A DNA stretch of 9,317 nucleotides from Candidatus Peregrinibacteria bacterium CG10_big_fil_rev_8_21_14_0_10_49_16 (GTDB taxonomy: Bacteria > Patescibacteriota > Gracilibacteria > Peribacterales > Peribacteraceae): the NCBI GenBank assembly GCA_002772605.1, contig PFDS01000001.1, positions 1 through 9,317 on the forward strand, written 5' to 3'. Below the pieces are notes generated by a model that ran no database searches, was not told the origin of the DNA, and saw only the letters and a list, made by a program, of their open reading frames with translations. Positions 1 through 5,166 of this stretch are shown in pieces. Numbering within the stretch: the first letter of the stretch is position 1; each line of letters opens with the position of its first letter. The position numbers and the translations under genes were made by a program.

Positions 1-455
1 AGACACACATGGGACCGTGAGAGTATGGCACTGTTGACCTCAAAGTAGGGATTGGCCGTTGTTGCTCCTATGAGGATGACTATCCCGCGTTCCACAAATG
101 GCAGTAGTGCATCCTGTTGTGCTTTATTGAAGCGGTGAATTTCATCGACGAAGAGCACAGTTCTTTGTTGTAAGTTTGTCTGAAGTTCTTCTGCTTGCAG
201 ACAGATTGCTTTCAGTTCTTTCACGCCGCTCATGACGGCATTGAGCTGGACAAATTGCGCTTGTGTAGATTGAGCAATAATGTGTGCCAGCGTTGTTTTT
301 CCTGTCCCCGGAGGGCCTGCCAGAATCACCGATTGCAAGGTATCTTTTTCAATGCTACTGCGTAGCGGTGTTCCCGGTCCTACTATGTCTTCCTGTCCGA
401 CAAATTCGTCGAGTGATTTCGGACGCAGTCGATATGCGAGAGGTTCTGAGTGCAT
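1..455 (-). CDS. rarA: Replication-associated recombination protein A (RarA/MgsA), AAA+ ATPase, N-terminal part
   Basis: The 151 residues visible are the AAA+ ATP-binding core of RarA (MgsA/WRNIP1 family), an ATPase related to clamp-loader subunits and RuvB that acts at stalled replication forks. The N-terminus has the family's RPKSLDEFVGQE motif (residues 11-22). It is followed by Walker A GPPGTGKT (47-54), Walker B LFVDEIHRF (101-109), sensor 1 GATTANPYFEVN (130-141) and the SAILSR segment (142-147), which ends in the arginine-finger position. The rest of the ATPase core and the C-terminal tetramerisation domain lie beyond the left edge. The start ATG at 453-455 is set by an in-frame TGA four codons upstream and by homologue-like spacing. 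No Shine-Dalgarno sequence is visible. The gene is divergent from the small cysteine-rich ORF at 535. Family assignment is firm; role is known from the family, not shown here. Confidence 0.95.
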   Translation of the reverse strand, partial: MHSEPLAYRLRPKSLDEFVGQEDIVGPGTPLRSSIEKDTLQSVILAGPPGTGKTTLAHIIAQSTQAQFVQLNAVMSGVKELKAICLQAEELQTNLQQRTVLFVDEIHRFNKAQQDALLPFVERGIVILIGATTANPYFEVNSAILSRSHVC

Positions 456-496
456 GGGGGTTGATCATAGAGGAGTTTTGCTTTTGATGTGAAGTA

Positions 497-505
497 TGGT
501 ATGTT
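497..505 (+). promoter_or_regulatory. Candidate extended -10 promoter of the small Cys-rich gene
   Basis: TGGTATGTT matches the extended -10 form TG-N-TATxxT, with the hexamer TATGTT at 500-505. The hexamer 17 nt upstream (TTTGCT, 477-482) is a poor -35. Predicted transcription would begin near 512, about 23 nt before the ATG at 535. The match is weak and unverified. Confidence 0.3.
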
Positions 506-534
506 TTCCGTACTTATTTCTTCCCCCTTTCACT

Positions 535-672
535 ATGGGTCAATGTTGTGATCAAGAAATGTCACCATGTGATGGATGCAGCCAAGATAAATGTGAAACG
601 TGTGGCAATGGATGTGAGTGTGGTGGTGACACGGTAAACGTAGAGGATGAAGGAGATGAGCCAGAAATGTAA
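535..672 (+). CDS. Small cysteine-rich protein (45 aa), putative metal-binding or redox peptide
   Basis: I do not recognise a family. The ORF runs from ATG 535 to TAA 670-672 and encodes 45 residues with eight cysteines, all between residues 4 and 29. They are a CC pair (4-5), two CxxC motifs (CDGC 12-15, CETC 20-23) and a CxC motif (CEC 27-29). The last third is strongly acidic (VEDEGDEPEM). Dense CxxC/CxC spacing is typical of metallothionein-like or small zinc-binding proteins, so metal binding is a reasonable inference, but no known signature is matched. There is no signal peptide or membrane segment, so the protein should be cytoplasmic. The gene is free-standing: a candidate extended -10 lies upstream and a hairpin with a T-run begins 11 nt after the stop. 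No Shine-Dalgarno precedes the ATG. The cysteine pattern argues against a chance ORF. Confidence 0.6.
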   Translation: MGQCCDQEMSPCDGCSQDKCETCGNGCECGGDTVNVEDEGDEPEM

Positions 673-682
673 TGGTATATAT

Positions 683-717
683 ATCCCCATAGATGTTGTA
701 CATTGTGGGGATTTTTT
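683..717 (+). terminator. Rho-independent terminator after the Cys-rich gene
   Basis: ATCCCCA (683-689) pairs with TGGGGAT (706-712). An inner ATGT/ACAT pairing (693-696 with 700-703) extends the hairpin. The run TTTTTT (712-717) follows directly. It lies 11 nt after the stop at 672 and just before tRNA-Pro, which is on the other strand. On the minus strand the same hairpin is followed by ATATATAT rather than a T-run, so it would act mainly for the plus strand. Confidence 0.65.
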
Positions 718-719
718 AG

Positions 720-796
720 TGGTCGGGGCAGCAGGACTCGAACCTGCGGCCTCCTGCTCCCAAAGCAGGCGCTCTAGCCAACTGAGCTATGCCCCG
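720..796 (-). tRNA. tRNA-Pro (anticodon UGG), CCA encoded
   Basis: On the minus strand the sequence folds into a full cloverleaf. The acceptor stem is CGGGGCA/TGCCCCG and the D-arm is GCTC...GAGC. The anticodon stem CCTGC/GCAGG carries loop TTTGGGA with anticodon TGG, and the T-arm has the loop TTCGAGT. The discriminator is A (723), followed by a genome-encoded CCA (722-720). C1-G72 and A73 are the usual bacterial tRNA-Pro identity features. The 5' 23 nt overlap the end of the upstream ORF at 774-1145 on the same strand. No promoter is evident between that ORF and the tRNA, so it may be processed from a shared transcript. Confidence 0.97.
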
Positions 797-1145
797 ATAC
801 TTGTCTACGGTAATCCGCTTTCTGGTGTTCTGTGCCTGACTTGAGTGTCATAAGCTCCTGCTGGCGGATTTCCTGTTCACGATCCCATTTTACTTTCTTG
901 GCACACCAGTTGCCAAATCGTTGTGCGGTGAAGACGAGTTTGCCTTTACTCATGCACCAGTCGATGCAGCGGTCCATTTCCGCTGTCATTCCCTGCACTT
1001 TGCCGTAGTAACGATGGACTGTGAGGTAGAAGTGGTGTGGCTCACACTTCTGGCATTTCAGTCCCACGAGTGCGCAGGCATCTTTTGCGTGTACCGAGAG
1101 AGTTTCTGCCAGTGTTTTTTGAACAGGCGTGAGTTCGATGGGCAT
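774..1145 (-). CDS. Hypothetical protein, 123 aa, ending inside tRNA-Pro
   Basis: I do not recognise a family. The protein is soluble, basic overall and has seven or so aromatic residues in its middle. Visible features are a CQKC motif (31-34), an aromatic stretch HHFYLTVHRYY (37-47), and the segment IDWCMSKGK...FTAQRFGNW (61-80). The last loosely recalls the W-x-x-KGK...NW helix pair seen near the end of DnaD-like and phage replisome-organiser proteins, but this is only a resemblance. The start ATG at 1143-1145 has no Shine-Dalgarno. An extended -10 (TGCTATGAT, 1165-1157) sits so close that the mRNA would be almost leaderless. The stop TAG (776-774) falls in the D-arm of tRNA-Pro, so RNase P cleavage of a joint transcript would remove the last seven codons and the stop. 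It could also be a chance ORF, although the next two features upstream support a gene here. Confidence 0.55.
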   Translation of the reverse strand: MPIELTPVQKTLAETLSVHAKDACALVGLKCQKCEPHHFYLTVHRYYGKVQGMTAEMDRCIDWCMSKGKLVFTAQRFGNWCAKKVKWDREQEIRQQELMTLKSGTEHQKADYRRQVSGHSSVG

Positions 1146-1156
1146 AGGGATTTAAA

Positions 1157-1165
1157 ATCATAGCA
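1157..1165 (-). promoter_or_regulatory. Candidate extended -10 for the 774-1145 gene and tRNA-Pro
   Basis: On the minus strand TGCTATGAT matches the extended -10 form TG-N-TATxAT, with five of six bases of the hexamer correct. There is no convincing -35 17 nt upstream, as is common for extended -10 promoters. Transcription would start near 1150, only a few bases before the ATG at 1145. It lies back to back with the plus-strand promoter at 1176-1204. Confidence 0.4.
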
Positions 1166-1175
1166 AATCTGTATG

Positions 1176-1204
1176 TTGCATAATTTTATTAAAATATGTA
1201 TAAT
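1176..1204 (+). promoter_or_regulatory. Sigma70-type promoter of the 1240-1572 gene
   Basis: TTGCAT (1176-1181) and a perfect TATAAT (1199-1204) are separated by 17 nt, the optimal spacing. The expected start site near 1211 leaves a ~29-nt AT-rich leader before the ATG at 1240, with no ribosome-binding site. Confidence 0.65.
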
Positions 1205-1239
1205 GTAAATAGTTTTTATATACATACATATCACACTAT

Positions 1240-1572
1240 ATGGCAGAAGTTGACCCTCTACAAAAGAGATTTCAGGAAAGAATAGATGAAGTGAGAGCAC
1301 AGGCGGAGAGTTTTGATTCCATGAAAAAAACCTTGGAGATGTATAAACAGTTATCTGAGAAGGCATTTGGTAAGCATGATGTTGGTGCCCGAGAGGAAGT
1401 TACACGGATTTTGGGAGATAGCGTAGAAATTTCTTCTGGGAATACACAACTCACTTCAGAAGGTGTGACAGGTGAAATGAGTACTAGGTCTTCAGGGTAT
1501 GTTGAAGATGCTTGGAATGACTCTCGCACTGAAGGAGCTCGTGATCCAGATAAAAATAAAGATAGCTACTGA
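1240..1572 (+). CDS. Hypothetical protein, 110 aa, helical N-terminus with a low-complexity tail
   Basis: I do not recognise a family. Residues 1-60 are rich in Glu, Lys, Gln and Leu and look like a long amphipathic helix or short coiled coil (LQKRFQERIDEVRAQAESF, then MKKTLEMYKQLSEKAF). Residues 65-110 are Ser/Thr/Gly/Asp-rich and probably disordered, ending DPDKNKDSY. There is no signal peptide, membrane segment or cysteine. The best evidence for a real gene is the well-formed promoter at 1176-1204. The stop TGA (1570-1572) overlaps the end of the convergent RNA methylase gene by 7 nt, leaving no space for a terminator between them. Confidence 0.6.
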   Translation: MAEVDPLQKRFQERIDEVRAQAESFDSMKKTLEMYKQLSEKAFGKHDVGAREEVTRILGDSVEISSGNTQLTSEGVTGEMSTRSSGYVEDAWNDSRTEGARDPDKNKDSY

Positions 1573-2009
1573 GTGAGGGTGCAGAGGGCGATTCCTGTTG
1601 CGACGGCAACGTTGAGGGATTCTTTCTGTCCCATCATGGGGATCTCGATGATGGAATCACAGAGAGTGAGGATGCTTTCCGGTATGCCGTCGAGTTCGTG
1701 ACCGATGATGAGAAGAATGTTGTCTGGTGCCTGAAATGTTGAAAGAGGGATGGCGCTTGGATGTAACTCGAGTGCGACGACGTGCCAGCCCTCTTCCTTG
1801 AGTTTCTGAATGACGGGAAGAGGATCCTTGTACTGTTCCCAGGGCACGAATTCCTCTGCTCCAAGGGCTGTTTTCGTAATTTCTTTACGAGGAGGATGGC
1901 CCGTGTAGCCGGTGAGGTAGAACTTCTCTACGGCAAAGGCGTCGCAAGAGCGGAAAATGGAACCGACGTTCCAGAGAGAGCGGATGTTGTAAGCAAGAAG
2001 ACGAATCAT
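1566..2009 (-). CDS. SpoU/TrmH-family RNA 2'-O-methyltransferase (short, TrmL-like length)
   Basis: This is a SPOUT-superfamily, S-adenosylmethionine-dependent RNA ribose methylase. Of the three TrmH/SpoU motifs, motif 1 is NVGSIFRSCDAF (14-25), with the catalytic arginine expected at R20. Motif 2 is LLIIGHELDGIP (99-110). Motif 3 is IEIPMMGQKESLNVAVATG (121-139), which forms the trefoil knot and cofactor site. At 147 residues it is one bare SPOUT domain without an extra RNA-binding domain, close to the length of TrmL-type tRNA methylases. The substrate (tRNA wobble base, tRNA G18 or rRNA) cannot be told from this sequence. The start ATG (2009-2007) overlaps the TGA of the upstream purQ fusion as ATGA, so translational coupling is likely. 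It converges with the 1240-1572 gene. Confidence 0.9.
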   Translation of the reverse strand: MIRLLAYNIRSLWNVGSIFRSCDAFAVEKFYLTGYTGHPPRKEITKTALGAEEFVPWEQYKDPLPVIQKLKEEGWHVVALELHPSAIPLSTFQAPDNILLIIGHELDGIPESILTLCDSIIEIPMMGQKESLNVAVATGIALCTLTQ

Positions 2010-3214
2010 TGAAGAAGCTTCTGCAAGGTATGCGCATGTGGATTAAAGAGCACTTCGAGAAATGCCCGTTGATCCAACTGTACAGGATGTTCTGACTGGC
2101 AGACGTAGCATATGCCTTCGTCTGATGCGTCTTCATCATCACGTCTGAGAAACAGTATTCCGACAAATGGTGACGTTGGAATGGGTTCTTCTTGTTTTTT
2201 ATGCATGTTCCATGCGGTGATACGTCCATTCCTTCTAATGTATGCCCTCTCTTTGTGCGGGTTGAAGTGACTGATCTTTTCCAGGAATGCATACGGATTA
2301 TGGTGTGTGCAGGCAATGTATCGCAGCTGCTTGAGCTTGAGGCTTGGCACAATGCGTTTGCCGACTTGTTCCAGTGTGTGCTCTTCATTGTTGGTGATAC
2401 ATGTTTGTATGAATATTTCGGGAACAGCAACTGCACAAAATTTTTCATGGGGCGATAAGGGAGTATTTGGTAGTTTTTGAGGCTGCTTTTCCCATGAAAA
2501 ATTTTGTGCAGTTGCTTCTTTCTGCTTTTCCATCCATGTTTTTAATGATTGAAAGAACGGGTCGCCGTTTTGAGAGCGTTCCGGATGTGGCATCAGGGCT
2601 ACAATGTTACCGGCAGGATTGCATACTCCGGCGATATTCAGCATGGAACCATTCGGATTTCCCTTCTCAATATTGCCGTGCTCGTCACAGTACGAGAATG
2701 CGATTTGCTTGTTCTTCTGAAGTTCCTGAACCAAATCCCTATCCCGTGTTGTGAAGCGACCTTCACCATGAGCGATGGGGATATGCATAGTTCCCTGCCA
2801 GTTGGACACGGCACAGCGATCGGGAGGACAGGATGGGGTGATCCAGATCCATGTATTGATAAATTGTCTGGTGGTATTGCGGGCGATAGCGAACTGCAGG
2901 TGGTGTCCAAGAGGAATAAGTCCGCTCTCGACGAGAATTTGCGCGCCGTTACAGATACCAATAATGGGTTTCCCCTGTTGAGACTCCTCTCTTAAAAATT
3001 CCAGAAGCGGGTCATGCGCAGCCGCCATGCCGGCTCGACCACGATCTTCGTAACTGAATCCGCCGGGGAGAATGTAGCCGTCAACGGAATTCAATCGTTC
3101 TCTCTCCTCATTCCATCGAAACACAAACGCATCCATCCCGCTCTGTGTGCATGCACGGACGGTTTCCTGTTCACAATTCATCCCCGGAAAACTCACGACG
3201 GCAATTTTGGACAT
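2006..3214 (-). CDS. purQ: Phosphoribosylformylglycinamidine synthase glutaminase subunit PurQ with an extra C-terminal domain
   Basis: Residues 1-230 are the class I glutamine amidotransferase PurQ. It releases ammonia from glutamine for PurL in step four of purine synthesis. Seen are KIAVVSFPGMNCEQE (3-17), LPGGFSYEDRGRAG (49-62), the nucleophile elbow GICNGAQIL (86-94, C88), and the His/Glu of the triad in MPHPERS (H210, E212). PurQ normally ends near residue 230. Here a ~25-residue linker and about 145 further residues follow. Part of this extension (VPEIFIQTCITNNEEHT, 264-280, and FLEVLFNPHAHTL, 385-397) faintly resembles the PurS-like N-terminal region of PurL; this is inference. No purL is in the window. 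The start is set at the ATG of 3214 because the conserved domain begins there; the ORF is open upstream to 3295, but that part would overlap the divergent MazG-like gene. The linker contains a 26-bp perfect inverted repeat. Confidence 0.9.
   Translation of the reverse strand: MSKIAVVSFPGMNCEQETVRACTQSGMDAFVFRWNEERERLNSVDGYILPGGFSYEDRGRAGMAAAHDPLLEFLREESQQGKPIIGICNGAQILVESGLIPLGHHLQFAIARNTTRQFINTWIWITPSCPPDRCAVSNWQGTMHIPIAHGEGRFTTRDRDLVQELQKNKQIAFSYCDEHGNIEKGNPNGSMLNIAGVCNPAGNIVALMPHPERSQNGDPFFQSLKTWMEKQKEATAQNFSWEKQPQKLPNTPLSPHEKFCAVAVPEIFIQTCITNNEEHTLEQVGKRIVPSLKLKQLRYIACTHHNPYAFLEKISHFNPHKERAYIRRNGRITAWNMHKKQEEPIPTSPFVGILFLRRDDEDASDEGICYVCQSEHPVQLDQRAFLEVLFNPHAHTLQKLLQ
2426..2516. repeat. 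Perfect 26-bp inverted repeat in the purQ linker
   Basis: Bases 2426-2451 are the exact reverse complement of 2491-2516 (26 bp), with a 39-nt spacer at 2452-2490. The left arm begins AGCAACTGCAC and ends CATGGG. Both arms are translated within the purQ fusion, encoding residues 234-241 and 255-263, which are different peptides. The position is exactly between the glutaminase domain and the extra C-terminal domain. No T-run follows on either strand, so it is not an ordinary intrinsic terminator. Confidence 0.95.
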
Positions 3215-3237
3215 TGAAGAGTGAGAAAGAGTAAGAT
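3208..3237 (+). promoter_or_regulatory. Weak candidate promoter of the MazG-like gene
   Basis: TGGACA (3208-3213; the context TTGGACA is one inserted base from consensus) and TAAGAT (3232-3237) are separated by 18 nt. The expected start site is within a few bases of the ATG at 3246, so the mRNA would be nearly leaderless. The -35 lies over the purQ start codon, which is on the opposite strand. Confidence 0.3.
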
Positions 3238-3245
3238 GCCTGCAT

Positions 3246-3638
3246 ATGGTTGCAGTGTCGCATAGTATCACACAGGCCGATGAAGACACACGCATAGCCG
3301 AACTTAAGCAACTTGTGCAGGAGTTTTGTGACGAGCGGGACTGGAGTCAGTTTCATAGTCCGAAAGAATTGGCCATTGGCATTGTGCTCGAAGCTTCTGA
3401 ACTGCTGGAACATTTTCGTTTTCTTTCTGATGCACAAATGCAGGCGTTGCTGGCAAGCCCGGTGAAAAAGCAGGAGGTGGAGGAAGAATTGGCAGATGTG
3501 TTCTGTTTTCTTCTGCGTTTTTCACAAATGTATGACATCGACCTTTCCGAAGCCCTGCGAAAGAAGATGCGAAAGAACGCAGAGAAATATCCTGTGGAGA
3601 AGGCCAAAGGGAAGAATAAGAAATATACGGAGTACTAG
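3246..3638 (+). CDS. MazG-like nucleotide pyrophosphohydrolase, dCTPase (RS21-C6/DCTPP1) type
   Basis: This is an all-alpha NTP pyrophosphohydrolase that hydrolyses (d)NTPs to (d)NMP and pyrophosphate. The family removes non-canonical or excess nucleotides, often dCTP and its modified forms. The metal-binding signature EXXE(n)EXXD is present: EASE at 49-52 and ELAD at 81-84. The N-terminal FCDERDWSQFHSPKELA (27-43) is characteristic of the RS21-C6-like subgroup rather than E. coli MazG. Length (130 aa) fits a single-domain enzyme. The ATG at 3246 is the only sensible start and has no Shine-Dalgarno. The C-terminal 15 residues are very lysine-rich. The gene is divergent from purQ and convergent with frr, the two stop codons sharing the CTAG at 3635-3638. 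The exact nucleotide substrate is not determinable here. Confidence 0.9.
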   Translation: MVAVSHSITQADEDTRIAELKQLVQEFCDERDWSQFHSPKELAIGIVLEASELLEHFRFLSDAQMQALLASPVKKQEVEEELADVFCFLLRFSQMYDIDLSEALRKKMRKNAEKYPVEKAKGKNKKYTEY

Positions 3639-4174
3639 ACCGTCATCACTTCTTTCTCCTTGCGTCCTCGCACGTCATCAATATGCTTATTGGCGTCATC
3701 GACGGCTTCCTGCAGGCTTTCTTCGAGAGTGTAGCGCAGATCTTCTTCTTTCTCTTCCTTTATGCTGTCATGGGCAATTTGACGAGCTTTCCGAATAGAT
3801 ATGCGAGCGTCTTCAGCAAGTGCATCGACGATTTTCGTAAGCTGTCCCCTTCTCTCTTCCGTCATAGGCGGTAAATGAATGCGGATGAGAACACCATCAT
3901 TCACTGGCGTGGTGCCTAGATCGATTTTCTGCAGGGCTTTTTCTATGTTTCCCAGAATGGATTTGTCCCATGGCTGAATGGTGAGAGAGCGGGCATCTTG
4001 AACGGAGATGCTTGCAATGGTGCGCAGTTCCTGTTTCTGGCCGTACGCTTCGATGTTCACATGTTCAACAAGTGAAGCGTTTGCTCGTCCAGTGTGAAGC
4101 TTGCTGTATTCCTGCTGAAGATATTGCAGTACTTTCTCTACTTCTTGCGCAAATGTGGCGATACGAGCATCCAT
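3635..4174 (-). CDS. frr: Ribosome recycling factor
   Basis: RRF works with EF-G to split post-termination ribosomes. The 179-residue protein is full length (family about 185). It shows the expected elements: the N-terminal helix, LHTGRANASLVEHVNIEAYG (26-45), the hinge and beta-domain with LRTIASISVQDARSLTIQPWD (50-70), TPVNDGVLIRIHLPPMTEERR (88-108), and the C-terminal helix of domain I. Some positions differ from the commonest form, such as TGRANASLVEHV where many bacteria have TGRASPSLLDGI. It lies 46 nt downstream of pyrH in the same direction, keeping the widespread pyrH-frr order; tsf is not upstream of pyrH here. No Shine-Dalgarno is seen before the ATG at 4174. The stop shares CTAG with the convergent MazG-like gene. 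Confidence 0.97.
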   Translation of the reverse strand: MDARIATFAQEVEKVLQYLQQEYSKLHTGRANASLVEHVNIEAYGQKQELRTIASISVQDARSLTIQPWDKSILGNIEKALQKIDLGTTPVNDGVLIRIHLPPMTEERRGQLTKIVDALAEDARISIRKARQIAHDSIKEEKEEDLRYTLEESLQEAVDDANKHIDDVRGRKEKEVMTV

Positions 4175-4220
4175 AGTTGCACAAGCATACTAGAGTCTCA
4201 TATCTCATGTCTAATGTCTG

Positions 4221-4943
4221 TCATTCATGTACCAACGTTCCCACGTCCTTTCCCTGTACTGCCCTGACGATTGCATCGTCTCCGTCTACGTTGACGACAC
4301 GAATGGGGAGTTTTTGGTCTTGGCAGAGACTGAATGCCGCTTGATCCATAATATTAAGGTGTTGTTCTAACGCTTCCTGGTATGTCAGGTTGGTGAGAAG
4401 TGTCGCATCGTTGTGTTCGTTGGGATCCTTGTCGTAAATGCCATCCACGTTTGTGGCCTTGATAAGCACATCGCAGTTGAGTTCCGCTGCGCGGAGTGCA
4501 GCGGCGGAGTCGGTGGTGAAGAAGGGGTTTCCCGTTCCTCCTGCGCAGATGACAATGCGCCCCTTTTCCAAGTGTCGCATGGCACGACGGCGAATGAACG
4601 GCTCTGCCACTTGTGGTATCTGAATAGCTGAAAGAACACGCGTGTCTGCTCCCAAACCCTCCAGCGCCGCCTGAAGCGCTACACCATTGAGGATGGTAGC
4701 GAGCATACCCATGTAGTCGCTGGCACTGCGTTCGATACCGCTTTCTTTCTGGTCGCGGTACCGCCAGAAATTGCCGCCTCCGGATACAATGACAACCTGC
4801 ACTCCGGTATCGGCGATGCGTTTCACTTTTTCTGCGATGGCGTGCAGGCGGCTTTGATTGAGTCCTTGTCCTTTTCCTTCTTTGGAAAAGGTTTCCCCTG
4901 AGAGTTTGAGCATGATGCGTTTGTAAGCCATCGTGAGCAGCAT
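4221..4943 (-). CDS. pyrH: UMP kinase (PyrH)
   Basis: A bacterial-type UMP kinase of the amino-acid-kinase fold, phosphorylating UMP to UDP. Counting from the MAYKR methionine, the sequence shows YKRIMLKLSGE (3-13), GGGNFWRYRD (51-60), the uridylate-site region SDYMGMLATILNG (71-83), AGGTGNPFFTTDSAAALRA (130-148), and KATNVDGIYDKDP (158-170) of the nucleotide site. Length (236-240 aa) is normal. Three starts are possible. ATG 4943 is preceded by GGAGAG (4951-4946) at short spacing and is chosen. ATG 4931 (MAYKRIM) matches where many homologues begin and is nearly as likely. ATG 4967 lacks a ribosome-binding site. It is probably co-transcribed with frr and is divergent from tRNA-Arg. Confidence 0.95.
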   Translation of the reverse strand: MLLTMAYKRIMLKLSGETFSKEGKGQGLNQSRLHAIAEKVKRIADTGVQVVIVSGGGNFWRYRDQKESGIERSASDYMGMLATILNGVALQAALEGLGADTRVLSAIQIPQVAEPFIRRRAMRHLEKGRIVICAGGTGNPFFTTDSAAALRAAELNCDVLIKATNVDGIYDKDPNEHNDATLLTNLTYQEALEQHLNIMDQAAFSLCQDQKLPIRVVNVDGDDAIVRAVQGKDVGTLVHE

Positions 4944-4951
4944 AGCTCTCC

Positions 4952-4980
4952 ATGAAACAAATGCCAATGTGCGCTACAAT
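4952..4980 (+). promoter_or_regulatory. Candidate promoter of tRNA-Arg
   Basis: ATGAAA (4952-4957, four of six to consensus) and TACAAT (4975-4980, five of six) are separated by 17 nt. The expected start near 4987 would be 1-3 nt before the mature tRNA 5' end at 4989. It overlaps the upstream region of the divergent pyrH gene. Confidence 0.45.
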
Positions 4981-4988
4981 AGACTTGT

Positions 4989-5066
4989 GCCCCCGTAGCT
5001 CAGCCCGGATAGAGCAGCGGGTTTCTAACCCGTTGGTCGTAGGTTCAAATCCTGCCGGGGGTACCA
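4989..5066 (+). tRNA. tRNA-Arg (anticodon UCU), CCA encoded
   Basis: The cloverleaf has acceptor stem GCCCCCG/CGGGGGT, D-arm GCTC...GAGC, and anticodon stem GCGGG/CCCGT with loop TTTCTAA (anticodon TCT, reading AGA/AGG). The T-arm is GTAGG-TTCAAAT-CCTGC. The discriminator is A (5063), followed by a genome-encoded CCA (5064-5066). A20 in the D-loop (AGCCCGGATA) is the classic arginine identity base. The first acceptor pair is G1-U72, a wobble rather than G-C. Confidence 0.96.
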
Positions 5067-5158
5067 CGTAAAATCGCGCGCAGCGAAGCGAGCAGCAGAT
5101 TTTACGTGCCACGTGGCCGCGTGGCGGCTTTACGTGGCTGCGCGCGATCACGTGGCAC
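5064..5158. repeat. Cluster of competing inverted repeats after tRNA-Arg
   Basis: Several perfect inverted repeats overlap here. CACGTAAAATC (5065-5075) pairs with 5098-5108 (11 bp). ATCGCGCGCAGC (5073-5084) pairs with 5137-5148 (12 bp). GTGCCACGTG (5106-5115) pairs with 5149-5158 (10 bp). GCCGC-GTG-GCGGC forms a tight hairpin (5116-5128), and GCCACGTGGC (5108-5117) is self-palindromic. The 11-bp and 12-bp pairings share bases 5073-5075, so they exclude each other. ACGTGGC recurs three times (5111, 5132, 5150). The first arm includes the tRNA's CCA. No ORF is supported here; function is unknown. Confidence 0.85.
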
Positions 5159-5166
5159 TGCCATAG

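Noticed and set aside
647..844. Plus-strand ORF across tRNA-Pro
   Set aside because: Its sequence (GLEPAASCSQS...) is the familiar translation of an antisense tRNA, and the tRNA fold is unambiguous.
2426..2516. Inverted repeat as an intrinsic terminator
   Set aside because: No T-run follows the second arm on the coding strand, and the reading frame continues through it for about 140 more residues.
3215..3295. 27-residue N-terminal extension of PurQ
   Set aside because: It has no similarity to PurQ, overlaps the start of the divergent MazG-like gene, and the conserved domain begins exactly at the methionine at 3214.
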